DNA of 64,000 nucleotides, from contig JAEYGI010000048.1 in the NCBI GenBank assembly GCA_023402395.1, forward strand, positions 1 to 64,000. The letters are read 5' to 3'. Numbering within the stretch: the first letter of the stretch is position 1; each line of letters opens with the position of its first letter. This document shows positions 1 to 8,189 of this stretch, in pieces. The notes under the pieces were generated by a model, which was given only the letters and a program-made list of their open reading frames with translations, was not told the DNA's origin and made no database searches. A program made the position numbers and the translations under genes. Source of the stretch: Bacillota bacterium. GTDB taxonomy: Bacteria; Bacillota; UBA4882; UBA8346.

Positions 1-1
1 C

Positions 2-127
2 GGGGACAACATCAAGATGAGCATCGAACTGATTACCTCGATCGCGATGGAAGAGGGACTGCGTTTCGCCATCCGTGAAGGCGGCCGCACCGTCGGCGCC
101 GGCGTCGTTACCAAAATCATTGAGTAA
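2..127 (+). CDS. tuf: elongation factor Tu, C-terminal end (partial)
   Basis: The window opens inside this gene; only the last 41 codons and the TAA are present. The residues, which include MEEGLRFAIREGGRTVGAGV and end in TKIIE, are the C-terminal beta-barrel (domain 3) of EF-Tu, the GTPase that brings aminoacyl-tRNA to the ribosome. It lies 48 bp upstream of rpsJ, the usual fus-tuf-rpsJ junction at the head of the S10 operon. The start and the GTPase domain are outside the window. Confidence 0.95.
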   Translation, partial: GDNIKMSIELITSIAMEEGLRFAIREGGRTVGAGVVTKIIE

Positions 128-175
128 GCGACGATCTATTAAAATGCATTCAGCACGTTAGAGGAGGGAAACTTA

Positions 176-484
176 ATGGCCACTCAGAAAATCCGGATCC
201 GCCTCAAGGCATTTGATCATAAGCTTTTAGACCAATCTGCGGAGAAGATTGTCGAGACGGCGAAAAGGACCGGGGCATATGTTTCGGGACCGATTCCACT
301 TCCTACCGAGAAGAACATTTATACCGTTCTTAGGTCTGTTCATATCGATAAGGATTCCCGTGAACAATTTGAGATGAGAACCCATAAGCGGCTCATCGAT
401 ATCCTTGATCCGAGTTCAAAAACGGTTGATGCTTTAATGAGACTGGATCTTCCAGCCGGTGTCGACATTGAAATCAAATTGTAA
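176..484 (+). CDS. rpsJ: 30S ribosomal protein S10
   Basis: A 102-residue protein of standard S10 length, ending in the typical PAGVDIEIKL tail. S10 sits in the 30S head and also serves as the NusE antitermination factor. The start is ATG 176, with GGAGGG about 7 bp upstream. It is the first gene of the S10 block and is followed by rplC, as in most Bacillota. There is no separate promoter that I can identify in the 48 bp after tuf, so it may be cotranscribed with tuf. Confidence 0.97.
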   Translation: MATQKIRIRLKAFDHKLLDQSAEKIVETAKRTGAYVSGPIPLPTEKNIYTVLRSVHIDKDSREQFEMRTHKRLIDILDPSSKTVDALMRLDLPAGVDIEIKL

Positions 485-523
485 TCTCACATCAAGAAGT
501 ATTTCGGTGAGGAGGTGCTAGAA

Positions 524-1162
524 ATGGCCAAAAGTATTTTGGGCAGAAAGATTGGTATGACGCAAATTTTTAATCAAGGTCGTGCTGTCCCTGTAACCGT
601 GATTGAGGCCGGCCCTTGTGTTGTCGTTCAAAAGAAGTCGGTCGCCACTGATGGTTATGATGCCGTTCAAATCGGTTTTGCTGAAAAGAAAGAACGTTTG
701 GTTAACAAACCGATGCTGGGTCATTTTAATAAAGCTGGAGTCAAACCGGTGCGAATTCTTCGCGAGGTTCGACTGGATTCCGGAGAAGAATTTGACCTGG
801 GACAAACGATTAAAGCCGATATCTTCAACGAAGGGGAATATGTTGATGTGACCGGTACGTCCAAAGGAAAGGGATTTGCCGGCGTCATCAAACGTTGGAA
901 TTTCAACCGGGCTCCAATGGCTCACGGTTCTATGTATCACCGGCGTCCCGGTTCATTGTGCGCCACTGATCCGGCTCGGGTGTTCAAAGGACGTAAATTG
1001 CCCGGTCGGCTTGGCGGAGTACGTACTACAACCATTGGCCTGCAGGTCGCCAAGGTTGATCCCGAGCGCAACATTATCTTGGTTAAGGGCGCTGTCCCCG
1101 GCGCGAATGGTTCGTTTGTAGTTATTCGTAGAACCGTAAAAAAAGCCAAGCAAAAATCTTAG
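524..1162 (+). CDS. rplC: 50S ribosomal protein L3
   Basis: A 212-residue L3, an early-assembling 23S rRNA binder whose long loop reaches toward the peptidyl-transferase centre. The start MAKSILGRKIGMTQIF at ATG 524 is chosen because GGAGG lies 8 bp before it; an in-frame GTG at 515 overlaps that ribosome binding site and is unlikely. The loop containing HRRPGSLCATDPARVFKG followed by the GRKLPGRLGG segment is the conserved signature. Second gene of the S10 block, 39 bp after rpsJ. Confidence 0.96.
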   Translation: MAKSILGRKIGMTQIFNQGRAVPVTVIEAGPCVVVQKKSVATDGYDAVQIGFAEKKERLVNKPMLGHFNKAGVKPVRILREVRLDSGEEFDLGQTIKADIFNEGEYVDVTGTSKGKGFAGVIKRWNFNRAPMAHGSMYHRRPGSLCATDPARVFKGRKLPGRLGGVRTTTIGLQVAKVDPERNIILVKGAVPGANGSFVVIRRTVKKAKQKS

Positions 1163-1188
1163 GGGAGTTTCTGGGAGGAGGAAATTAG

Positions 1189-1809
1189 ATGCCGACCGTA
1201 CCTGTTTTTAATATACAAGGGTCGCCGGTAGGCGAAATTGCTCTTAGTGACGCTGTCTTCGGCGCAAAAGTCAATAAGGCGTTATTGCACGAAGCGGTTG
1301 TTATGCAATTGGCATCAAGACGGCAGGGAACTGTTGCCGTCAAGAATCGCTCCGCAGTTCGTGGCGGTGGCCGTAAGCCTTGGCGGCAGAAAGGTACCGG
1401 TCAAGCTCGAGCCGGAAGTCGCCGTTCTCCCTTGTGGACCGGTGGCGGTACGATTTTTGGGCCGATGCCGCGCGATTATGATTATAAGTTACCGAAAAAA
1501 GCCCGTCGCCAAGCATTAAAGGCTGCTTTGTCCGCAAAAGTGGAAACGGGAGAACTGATTGTAGTTGACGAACTGAATTTGAATGAACCGAAGACTAAAG
1601 TGATGCAGGAAATCTTGGGCAAGCTAAAAGCCAATAAAGCCTTGTTGGTCATTTCACAAGTGGATGACAATGTAATCAAATCCGCCCGGAATCTTCCGGG
1701 AGTGTTAACGATGGTTACTGAAGGCTTAAATGTTTACGATATTCTGGCCCATGACCATCTCGTCATCACTAAGAATGCCGTCGGTAAGGTAGAGGAGGCG
1801 TTGGCGTAA
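1189..1809 (+). CDS. rplD: 50S ribosomal protein L4
   Basis: A 206-residue L4. The internal basic loop (GGGRKPWRQKGTGQARAG, about residues 60-77) is the extended arm that lines the peptide exit tunnel. ATG 1189 has GGGAGGAGG upstream. The stop codon TAA overlaps the ATG of rplW (TAATG), so the two are translationally coupled. In enterobacteria L4 represses the S10 operon; no such leader is visible here. Confidence 0.96.
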   Translation: MPTVPVFNIQGSPVGEIALSDAVFGAKVNKALLHEAVVMQLASRRQGTVAVKNRSAVRGGGRKPWRQKGTGQARAGSRRSPLWTGGGTIFGPMPRDYDYKLPKKARRQALKAALSAKVETGELIVVDELNLNEPKTKVMQEILGKLKANKALLVISQVDDNVIKSARNLPGVLTMVTEGLNVYDILAHDHLVITKNAVGKVEEALA

Positions 1810-2093
1810 TGGAGGCTAGATTTTTGATCAAGCGCCCGGTCATTACCGAAAAGACCACCAAATTGATGGAGGAAAACAAGTATTGTTTTCTGGTGGATCC
1901 GAAAGCCAACAAAACTCAGATTAAACAAGCGATCGAAGAGGTTTTTAAAGTTAAAGTCAAGGCGGTCAATACCTTTAATACTTTGGGCAAAGTGAAGCGG
2001 ATGGGCCGTTACCAAGGTCGGCGCCCAAGTTGGAAACGTGCTGTCGTAACTTTGGAAGCCGGAAGCAGGATTGAATTTTTCGAGGGTGTCTAA
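1809..2093 (+). CDS. rplW: 50S ribosomal protein L23
   Basis: A 94-residue L23, the exit-tunnel protein that docks trigger factor and SRP. The N-terminal VITEKTTKLMEENKYCFLV and the VKRMGRYQGRRPSWKRA loop are family hallmarks. Its ATG overlaps the rplD stop, and its ribosome binding site (GAGGAGG, 1792-1798) lies inside rplD. Followed after 49 bp by rplB. Confidence 0.95.
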   Translation: MEARFLIKRPVITEKTTKLMEENKYCFLVDPKANKTQIKQAIEEVFKVKVKAVNTFNTLGKVKRMGRYQGRRPSWKRAVVTLEAGSRIEFFEGV

Positions 2094-2142
2094 GCCGTTT
2101 AAATTTAACTACTAATTTTTGTTCGTAAGGGAGGTCAGGAAC

Positions 2143-2964
2143 ATGCCGGTTAGAAAGTACCAACCAACCTCACCTGGCAGAAGATTTATGACTGTCTCCG
2201 ATTTTGCGGAGATTACCAAAACCACGCCGGAGAAGTCCTTGTTGGAGCCGTTGCGGAAAACCGGGGGACGTAATTCTTCGGGGCGTTTGACGGTTCGCCA
2301 TCGTGGCGGCGGGCATAAACGAATGTATCGGATCATTGATTTTAAGCGTGACAAGTTTGATATTCCGGCTAAAGTTGCCGCCATCGAGTATGATCCAAAC
2401 CGTTCCGCCCGAATCGCGTTATTGAATTATAGAGATGGCGAAAAGCGTTATATTTTGGCTCCTTTGGGTCTTAATGTCGGCGATATAGTGGTTTCCGGGC
2501 CGAATTCCGATATCAAGCCGGGTAATGCGTTGCCGTTGGCCAATATCCCCGTAGGTACCATCATTCATAATGTTGAACTCAAAAAGAACGGTGGCGGACA
2601 ACTTGTTCGGACCGCCGGCGCCGGCGCCCAGCTCATGGCGAAGGAAGGCGATTTTGCCAACATTCGTTTGCCATCGGGTGAAATGCGACTGGTACGAATT
2701 GATTGCATGGCTACCATCGGTCAGGTCGGAAACATTGAACATGAGAACATCTCTATCGGGAAAGCCGGTCGCTCGCGCTGGCTGGGAATTCGACCGGCCA
2801 ACCGCGGTGTGGTGATGAATCCAATCGACCATCCTCATGGTGGTGGTGAAGGCCGTTCCCCGATTGGTCGCGCTCCGGTTACTCCGTGGGGTAAGCCCGC
2901 TTTGGGTCATCGTACCCGCAAGCATAAAGCCTCAGACCGACTGATAGTAAAACGCCGGTCGTAA
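2143..2964 (+). CDS. rplB: 50S ribosomal protein L2
   Basis: A 273-residue L2, a core 23S rRNA binder needed for subunit association and the peptidyl-transferase centre. The near-invariant HPHGGGEGRSPIGR motif, with the histidine tied to activity, is present near the C-terminus. ATG 2143 (MPVRKYQPTSPGRR) is preferred over an upstream in-frame GTG-like start at 2119 because GGGAGG sits 8 bp before 2143 and the protein then has the standard length. Confidence 0.97.
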   Translation: MPVRKYQPTSPGRRFMTVSDFAEITKTTPEKSLLEPLRKTGGRNSSGRLTVRHRGGGHKRMYRIIDFKRDKFDIPAKVAAIEYDPNRSARIALLNYRDGEKRYILAPLGLNVGDIVVSGPNSDIKPGNALPLANIPVGTIIHNVELKKNGGGQLVRTAGAGAQLMAKEGDFANIRLPSGEMRLVRIDCMATIGQVGNIEHENISIGKAGRSRWLGIRPANRGVVMNPIDHPHGGGEGRSPIGRAPVTPWGKPALGHRTRKHKASDRLIVKRRS

Positions 2965-2982
2965 GGTAAGGGGGAGATTTAC

Positions 2983-3267
2983 GTGTCGCGTTCATTGAAA
3001 AAGGGACCCTATATTGAACTTAGTCTTCTCAAAAAGGTTGAGGAGATGAATTCCAAAGGGGAAAAGAAAGTCATCAAGACTTGGTCAAGAAGTTCCACCA
3101 TCTTTCCGGAGATGGTCGGGCATACGCTGGCCATTCATGACGGCCGCAAACATGTTCCGATTTATGTGACGGAAGACATGGTCGGGCACAAATTGGGCGA
3201 ATTCGCTCCGACTCGCACGTTCAGGGGACACGGTTCGCATACCGAAAAGACCACTGGCGCGAAGTAA
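2983..3267 (+). CDS. rpsS: 30S ribosomal protein S19
   Basis: A 94-residue S19 beginning MSRSLKKGPYIELSLLKKV, with the conserved SRSSTIFPEMVGHTLAIHDG core. It binds 16S rRNA in the 30S head with S13. It starts at GTG 2983 after a GGGGGAG ribosome binding site. It lies 18 bp after rplB and 34 bp before rplV, within the S10 block. Confidence 0.96.
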   Translation: MSRSLKKGPYIELSLLKKVEEMNSKGEKKVIKTWSRSSTIFPEMVGHTLAIHDGRKHVPIYVTEDMVGHKLGEFAPTRTFRGHGSHTEKTTGAK

Positions 3268-3301
3268 GTAGGTATTACCTCGATTTTTAGGAGGGATTGC
3301 T

Positions 3302-3640
3302 GTGGATGCAAAAGCAATGGCGCGATTTGTCCGAATAGCGCCTCGCAAAGCACGTCAAGTTATCGATTTGATTCGCGGGAAAAAGGTTTCCGAGGCCCAA
3401 ACTATTTTGAAGTTCACCCCGCGTTTTTCAGCCGAAGTCATTGGTAAGGTTTTAAACTCTGCCATCGCCAATGCTGAAAATAATAACAAACTGAATCGGG
3501 AGCGCTTGGTTGTTTCCGAAGCGTACGTTGATCAGGGTCCGACCCTCAAACGCTTTATGCCTCGTGCTCAGGGCCGCGCTTCCATGATTCATAAAAGAAC
3601 GAGTCATATCACAATCGTCGTGGCGGAGAAGGAGGGCTAA
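3302..3640 (+). CDS. rplV: 50S ribosomal protein L22
   Basis: A 112-residue L22. Its long beta-hairpin loop, which lines the exit tunnel and carries macrolide-resistance mutations in other bacteria, includes the C-terminal RFMPRAQGRASMIHKRTSHI segment. The GTG start at 3302 follows AGGAGGG by 8 bp. It ends 2 bp before the rpsC ATG. Confidence 0.96.
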   Translation: MDAKAMARFVRIAPRKARQVIDLIRGKKVSEAQTILKFTPRFSAEVIGKVLNSAIANAENNNKLNRERLVVSEAYVDQGPTLKRFMPRAQGRASMIHKRTSHITIVVAEKEG

Positions 3641-3642
3641 TC

Positions 3643-4314
3643 ATGGGTCAAAAAGTCCATCCAATTGGATTACGGATCGGAATTATTAAAGACTGGGAAG
3701 GCCGCTGGTTCGCCAGGAAAAAGGATTATGCTGACCTGATTTTGGAAGACATCAAAATTCGTAAATATGTAAAAAAACGGCTTTATGCTTCTGGAATCGG
3801 TAAAATTGAGATTGAACGGGCTGCCAATCGCATTAAGGTTACCATTCATACCGCCCGTCCCGGAATGGTTATCGGGCGGCAGGGAACTGAAGTGGACGTT
3901 ATTCGCAAAGAAATCGAAAGGTTAGCGAATAAGCAAGTCCAATTGAACATCGCTGAAATTAAAACACCGGAACTCAATGCCCAACTGGTAGCGGAGAACA
4001 TCGCCTTCCAACTTGAGCGGCGCACTTCGTTCCGTCGGGCGATGAAACAGGCGATCGGCCGGTCAATGAAACTGGGGGCTCAAGGCGTTAAGGTCTCATG
4101 CAGCGGTCGGCTAATGGGCGCGGAGATTGCCCGGACCGAAGGGTATAGTGAGGGCAAGGTTCCTTTGCATACCCTGCGCGCCGACATTGATTACGGTTTT
4201 GCCGAAGCCAACACCACCTATGGAAAGATCGGCGTTAAGGTGTGGATTTATAAAGGCGAAATCCTCCCGACCAAACGGCGCAGTCAACCCAAAGCCGAAG
4301 GGGGAGTAAATTGA
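3643..4314 (+). CDS. rpsC: 30S ribosomal protein S3
   Basis: A 223-residue S3 on the mRNA entry side of the 30S head. The N-terminus MGQKVHPIGLRIGI and the KH domain loop GMVIGRQG are clear, followed by the C-terminal S3 domain (SGRLMGAEIARTEGYSEGKV). Ribosome binding site AAGGAGGG overlaps the end of rplV. It ends 1 bp before rplP starts. Confidence 0.97.
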   Translation: MGQKVHPIGLRIGIIKDWEGRWFARKKDYADLILEDIKIRKYVKKRLYASGIGKIEIERAANRIKVTIHTARPGMVIGRQGTEVDVIRKEIERLANKQVQLNIAEIKTPELNAQLVAENIAFQLERRTSFRRAMKQAIGRSMKLGAQGVKVSCSGRLMGAEIARTEGYSEGKVPLHTLRADIDYGFAEANTTYGKIGVKVWIYKGEILPTKRRSQPKAEGGVN

Positions 4315-4315
4315 G

Positions 4316-4750
4316 ATGCTGGTTCCAAAACGCGTAAAACATCGTAAAGTCCATCGGGGCCGGATGAGGGGTAAAGCCATCAGGGGTTCCGAACTGATTC
4401 TGGGTGAGTATGGTCTTCAGGCCATGGAACCCGGCTGGATCACTAACATTCAAATTGAAGCCGCGCGTATTGCGCTAACTCGTCATATTAAACGTGGCGG
4501 TAAAGTCTGGATCAAAATCTTCCCGGATAAATCGGTTACCGCGAAGCCGGCCGAGACCCGTATGGGTAGCGGAAAGGGTTCGCCGGAACATTGGGTGGCT
4601 GTTGTTAAACCGGGCCGGATTTTATTCGAAATTACCGGGGTTGAAGAAGAGTTGGCTCGTGAAGCGAGCCGTTTAGCCGCTCATAAACTTCCGATCAAAT
4701 GCAAGTTTATAAAACGAGAGGAAGCGGGTGGAGAAGTCCATGAAAGCTAA
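4316..4750 (+). CDS. rplP: 50S ribosomal protein L16
   Basis: A 144-residue L16, starting MLVPKRVKHRKVHRGRMRG, with the KIFPDKSVTAKPAETRMGSG segment that contacts the A-site tRNA region of 23S rRNA. ATG 4316 lies immediately after the rpsC stop; the ribosome binding site GGGGGAG is inside rpsC. The last 11 bp overlap the start of rpmC, implying translational coupling. Confidence 0.96.
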   Translation: MLVPKRVKHRKVHRGRMRGKAIRGSELILGEYGLQAMEPGWITNIQIEAARIALTRHIKRGGKVWIKIFPDKSVTAKPAETRMGSGKGSPEHWVAVVKPGRILFEITGVEEELAREASRLAAHKLPIKCKFIKREEAGGEVHES

Positions 4751-4943
4751 AGAGATAAGGGATATGACCAGTGATGAACTGCAAATTAAGTTGAGTAGTT
4801 TGAAGGAAGAACTGTTCAATCTTCGGTTTCAGCTCGCCACCGGGCAGTTAGATAATCCAATGAGAGTCAAGGATGTTCGTCATAATATCGCGCGGATTAA
4901 AACCATTATGCGCGAGAACGAACTGAAAATTCAAAGAGCCTAG
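4740..4943 (+). CDS. rpmC: 50S ribosomal protein L29
   Basis: A 67-residue helical L29, MKAKEIRDMTSDELQIKL onward, the exit-tunnel neighbour of L23. ATG 4740 is chosen because it gives the usual L29 N-terminus and follows GGTGGAG by about 6 bp; an in-frame GTG at 4728 lies inside that site. It overlaps the end of rplP by 11 bp. Confidence 0.94.
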   Translation: MKAKEIRDMTSDELQIKLSSLKEELFNLRFQLATGQLDNPMRVKDVRHNIARIKTIMRENELKIQRA

Positions 4944-4972
4944 CTGGTCGGTGAATAAGGAGGAATTACAAT

Positions 4973-5230
4973 ATGGCGGATCGTTCATTGCGAAAAACCC
5001 GCGTCGGTCAAGTGATAAGCGATAAAATGGATAAAACCGTTGTCATCGCTGTTGAACGCCTAGTCAGACATAATCTGTACGGTCGGATTATCAAACTCAC
5101 CACCAAACTGAAGGCGCATGATGAAACCAATGAATGTCGCGTAGGAGATAAGGTTAAGGTGATGGAGACTCGCCCGCTCAGCAAGGATAAACGTTGGCGT
5201 GTCGTCAGCATTCTCGAAAAGGCGAAATAG
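4973..5230 (+). CDS. rpsQ: 30S ribosomal protein S17
   Basis: An 85-residue S17 (OB fold), with KTRVGQVISDKMDKTVVIAV and the terminal SKDKRWRVVSILEKAK. It is a primary 16S rRNA binder. ATG 4973 is preceded by AAGGAGG. With rpmC and rplP it forms the end of the S10 block, where the spc genes begin with rplN downstream. Confidence 0.96.
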   Translation: MADRSLRKTRVGQVISDKMDKTVVIAVERLVRHNLYGRIIKLTTKLKAHDETNECRVGDKVKVMETRPLSKDKRWRVVSILEKAK

Positions 5231-5272
5231 TTTTGGATTTATGAGCACCTTGTTGAAAGGAGGAAACCGGCC

Positions 5273-5668
5273 GTGATTCAATCGCAAACATTTTTGAACG
5301 TCGCGGACAATTCTGGAGCCAAACAAGTCATGTGTATCCGAGTTCTCGGGGGGTCAAAAAAACGATACGCTCGGGTGGGAGATCTTATCATAGCGGTCGT
5401 TAAAGACGCGCTTCCCCCTTCTGCGGCTCGAAAAGGTGCAGCTGGCGCCAGTGTGAAAAAAGGTGACGTCGTGAAAGCGGTTGTCGTCCGTACGACCAAG
5501 GAAATTAAGCGCCCGGACGGGTCGTATATTCGATTTGATGATAATGCCGCGGTAATTTTAAATGAGCAATTAAATCCGAGAGGCACTCGTATTTTTGGTC
5601 CGGTAGCCCGGGAACTTCGTGATAAGAATTTCATGAAGATCGTTTCACTCGCTCCGGAAGTTCTATAA
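5273..5668 (+). CDS. rplN: 50S ribosomal protein L14 with an enlarged loop
   Basis: An L14 protein of 131 residues, about 9 more than the usual 122-123. The extra residues fall in one loop, where KDALPPSAARKGAAGASVKKG replaces the short family sequence before KKGDVVKAVVVRT (near residues 45-60). The rest is canonical, ending RGTIFGPVARELRDKNF-like and LAPEVL. GTG 5273 follows AAAGGAGG by about 8 bp. L14 forms an intersubunit bridge and binds the silencing factor RsfS; whether the insertion touches those surfaces is unknown. Confidence 0.95.
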   Translation: MIQSQTFLNVADNSGAKQVMCIRVLGGSKKRYARVGDLIIAVVKDALPPSAARKGAAGASVKKGDVVKAVVVRTTKEIKRPDGSYIRFDDNAAVILNEQLNPRGTRIFGPVARELRDKNFMKIVSLAPEVL

Positions 5669-5691
5669 GGCCATGGAGAGGAGGAAGAAGA

Positions 5692-6012
5692 ATGGCTGTT
5701 CTGCATTATAAGAAGGGCGATGAAGTGGTTATTTTGTCCGGTAAGGATAAAGGCCGGCGCGGCAAAGTTCAAAAAGTTCTTCCGGATAAAGAAGCAGTTA
5801 TCATCGAAGGCATTAATCTGGCGAAAAAACATGCCAAACCCACTAAGGCCAATCCCCAAGGTGGAGTTATCGATAAAGCCTTACCGGTCAATATTTCCAA
5901 AGTGATGGTCGTTTGCTCGGGTTGCAACAAGCCGACGCGCATTCGTAGGGAGAGGGCCGTGGACGGCGCCTTAGTCCGCTCTTGCCGTCACTGCGGTAAA
6001 ACACTTGATTGA
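5692..6012 (+). CDS. rplX: 50S ribosomal protein L24
   Basis: A 106-residue L24 with the KOW motif (KKGDEVVILSGKDKGRRGKV), an assembly initiator of the 50S subunit. The C-terminal part carries two CxxC pairs (CSGCNKPTRI and CRHCGKTLD), a zinc-ribbon-like end found in many Firmicutes. Start ATG 5692 after GAGGAGGAAG. Separated by 20 bp from rplE. Confidence 0.95.
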   Translation: MAVLHYKKGDEVVILSGKDKGRRGKVQKVLPDKEAVIIEGINLAKKHAKPTKANPQGGVIDKALPVNISKVMVVCSGCNKPTRIRRERAVDGALVRSCRHCGKTLD

Positions 6013-6032
6013 GATGGAAGGAGGTGCGACCT

Positions 6033-6572
6033 ATGTCGCGGCTTAAGCAGAAATATGCTACTGATGTTGTGTCCGGTCTCAAAAGCCGATTTGGATATTC
6101 CAATGTAATGGAGATCCCGCAAATAAAGAAAGTAGTTATCAATATGGGGGTAGGGGACGCCACTTCCGACGCCAAGGCAATCGACTCCGCGGTAACCGAT
6201 TTGACGACCATCGCGGGGCAAAAACCGGTTGTCACCAAAGCGCGGAAGTCCATTGCCGCCTTTAAAGTCCGGGCCGGAATGCCAATCGGCTGCAAAGTTA
6301 CGCTTCGTGGCGAACGGATGTATTATTTTTTGGATAAGTTGTTCAATATCGCCTTGCCCCGAATCCGTGACTTTCGCGGTGTTTCTCCGAAGTCTTTCGA
6401 CGGCAGGGGCAATTATACGCTCGGTATCAATGATCAATTGATTTTTCCGGAGATTAACTACGATAAAGTCGACAAGGTTCGTGGAATGGACATTATCATT
6501 GTCACTTCCGCTAAAAACGACGAGGAAGCGTTCGAACTTTTAAAACTGATGGGGATGCCCTTCAGAGCATAG
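6033..6572 (+). CDS. rplE: 50S ribosomal protein L5
   Basis: A 179-residue L5, the 5S rRNA binder that contacts P-site tRNA. It has the LRGERMYYFLDKLFNIALPR and RDFRGVSPKSFDGRGNYTLG blocks. ATG 6033 (MSRLKQKYATD) is chosen because AAGGAGGT sits 7 bp before it; the in-frame ATG further upstream would overlap the end of rplX. Confidence 0.96.
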   Translation: MSRLKQKYATDVVSGLKSRFGYSNVMEIPQIKKVVINMGVGDATSDAKAIDSAVTDLTTIAGQKPVVTKARKSIAAFKVRAGMPIGCKVTLRGERMYYFLDKLFNIALPRIRDFRGVSPKSFDGRGNYTLGINDQLIFPEINYDKVDKVRGMDIIIVTSAKNDEEAFELLKLMGMPFRA

Positions 6573-6587
6573 TAAGGAGTGTGAAAT

Positions 6588-6773
6588 ATGGCTAAAACTT
6601 CGATGATTATTAGAGCTAATCGAGTTCCCAAGTTTGCTGTTCGCCAGCATAATCGTTGTAAAATATGTGGTCGACCCCACGCGTATATGCGTAAGTTCGG
6701 TATGTGCCGTATTTGCTTCCGAAAATTGGCGCATCGTGGTGAACTCCCTGGCATTACCAAGGCCAGTTGGTAG
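6588..6773 (+). CDS. rpsZ: 30S ribosomal protein S14, zinc-binding short form
   Basis: A 61-residue S14 of the short zinc form. The four ligands are in CKICGRPHAYMRKFGMCRIC, and the KLAHRGELPGITKASW tail is typical of the Bacillota/Actinomycetota type Z. ATG 6588 follows AAGGAG. The paired zinc-free form, if any, would be elsewhere in the genome. Confidence 0.97.
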   Translation: MAKTSMIIRANRVPKFAVRQHNRCKICGRPHAYMRKFGMCRICFRKLAHRGELPGITKASW

Positions 6774-6812
6774 TCCGTTTGTCCGCGTGCAGATGAAGGA
6801 GGGCTGATTTCA

Positions 6813-7208
6813 TTGGTTATGACTGATCCGATTGCCGATATGTTAACTCGTATTCGCAATGCGACAATCGTCAAAGGAAAAGTAGTTGAGATTCCTTTTT
6901 CCAAAATCAAGCAAGAGCTGGCTAAAATCTTAAAAGAAGAAGGCTACGTTCAAGACCACGAATTTGTGGCTGATGCCAAACAGGGGATCATCCGCGTTTA
7001 TCTCAAATATAACGGTAAAGACAACGTCATCACCGGTTTAAAGCGTATCAGCAAACCGGGTTTGAGGGTTTATGCCCAAAAAGACGAGATCCCCAAAGTC
7101 TTGGGCGGATTGGGAATTGCGATTTTATCCACTTCCAAGGGAATCTTGACAGACCGCAAAGCCCGGATCGAGGGCATTGGCGGCGAAGTTATCTGTTATG
7201 TATGGTAA
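6813..7208 (+). CDS. rpsH: 30S ribosomal protein S8
   Basis: A 131-residue S8 starting MVMTDPIADMLTRIRNA, as in Bacillus. The TTG at 6813 is preferred to the in-frame ATG at 6819 because AAGGAGGG (6796-6803) is 9 bp away from the TTG and 15 bp from the ATG. The C-terminus GVLTDRKAR-like segment and GGEVICYVW match the family. S8 is a central-domain 16S binder and the spc regulator in E. coli. Confidence 0.95.
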   Translation: MVMTDPIADMLTRIRNATIVKGKVVEIPFSKIKQELAKILKEEGYVQDHEFVADAKQGIIRVYLKYNGKDNVITGLKRISKPGLRVYAQKDEIPKVLGGLGIAILSTSKGILTDRKARIEGIGGEVICYVW

Positions 7209-7233
7209 ATTTAATCGATTGGGGGTGTAGACT

Positions 7234-7782
7234 TTGTCTCGAATCGGACGAAAACCCATTGTAATTCCCCAAGGGGTTAATGTTGAGATTAACGGCAACC
7301 AGATCCGTGTTAAAGGTCCTAAAGGAGAATTATCCCAAGCGGTACACCCGGAGATGAAGGTTTTTACTGAGGATGGGGTTCTCAAGGTGGAGCGTCCATC
7401 CGACGAGAAAGAGCACCGTTCTCTTCATGGGCTGACCAGGTCCTTGATTGCCAATATGGTTGAAGGTGTAACCAAGGGTTTTACCAAGGGACTGGAGATA
7501 AGCGGTGTGGGATATCGGGCCGCCAAACAAGGGAATAATTTGGTTTTAACGATTGGATATTCTCATCCGGTGGAGATTAAGCCCTTGACCGGAATTGAAT
7601 TTGATGTTCCGCAACCGACCAAAATTATCGTAAAGGGCATCGACAAACAGGCGGTTGGTCAAATGGCCGCCGAAATCCGATCGGTACGGGAGCCGGAACC
7701 CTATAAGGGCAAAGGCATCCGCTATGAAAAAGAAATTATTAAACGTAAAGCCGGTAAAGCTGGTAAAGCCGGGAAGAAATAA
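7234..7782 (+). CDS. rplF: 50S ribosomal protein L6
   Basis: A 182-residue L6 with the two related domains and the conserved NVDVxxxG-like start MSRIGRKPIVIPQGVNVEI and the terminal EPEPYKGKGIRYEKEIIKRK. It starts with TTG 7234 after GGGGGTG. The extreme C-terminus is lysine- and glycine-rich (KAGKAGKAGKK). L6 binds near the sarcin-ricin loop. Confidence 0.95.
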   Translation: MSRIGRKPIVIPQGVNVEINGNQIRVKGPKGELSQAVHPEMKVFTEDGVLKVERPSDEKEHRSLHGLTRSLIANMVEGVTKGFTKGLEISGVGYRAAKQGNNLVLTIGYSHPVEIKPLTGIEFDVPQPTKIIVKGIDKQAVGQMAAEIRSVREPEPYKGKGIRYEKEIIKRKAGKAGKAGKK

Positions 7783-7802
7783 TCGGAGAGGAGTGAGCTG
7801 AC

Positions 7803-8174
7803 ATGTATAAAAGACCTAATCGTCGCGAGGCTCGCTTACGTAGACACACTCGGTTACGTATTAAGGTTTCCGGTAGCCCGGAACGGCCGAGATTGAGTGT
7901 TTTCCGTAGTTTGCATCATATTTACGCCCAAATTATTGATGATACAAAAGGGTTGACTTTAGTTTCCGCTTCAACGGTTGAGCCCGAGCTTCGCCAGAAG
8001 GTCGGTGGTAAAGGCGGAAATATTGAAGCTGCCAAAGCGGTTGGAACATTGATTGCGCAAAAGGCGCTCGAAAAGGGCATCACCAAAGTGGTATTCGATC
8101 GTGGCGGTCAGATTTATCATGGCCGCGTCAAGGCCTTGGCTGCTTCCGCACGCGAAAGTGGCTTGGAATTTTAG
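7803..8174 (+). CDS. rplR: 50S ribosomal protein L18
   Basis: A 123-residue L18 that packages 5S rRNA. Signatures are RLRIKVSGSPERPRLSVFRS in the N-terminal half and VVFDRGGQIYHGRVKALAASARESGLEF at the end (both shown in part). ATG 7803 follows GGAGAGGAGTGAG. Spaced 20 bp from rplF and 15 bp from rpsE. Confidence 0.95.
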   Translation: MYKRPNRREARLRRHTRLRIKVSGSPERPRLSVFRSLHHIYAQIIDDTKGLTLVSASTVEPELRQKVGGKGGNIEAAKAVGTLIAQKALEKGITKVVFDRGGQIYHGRVKALAASARESGLEF

Positions 8175-8189
8175 GCAGGGGGGATTTAG

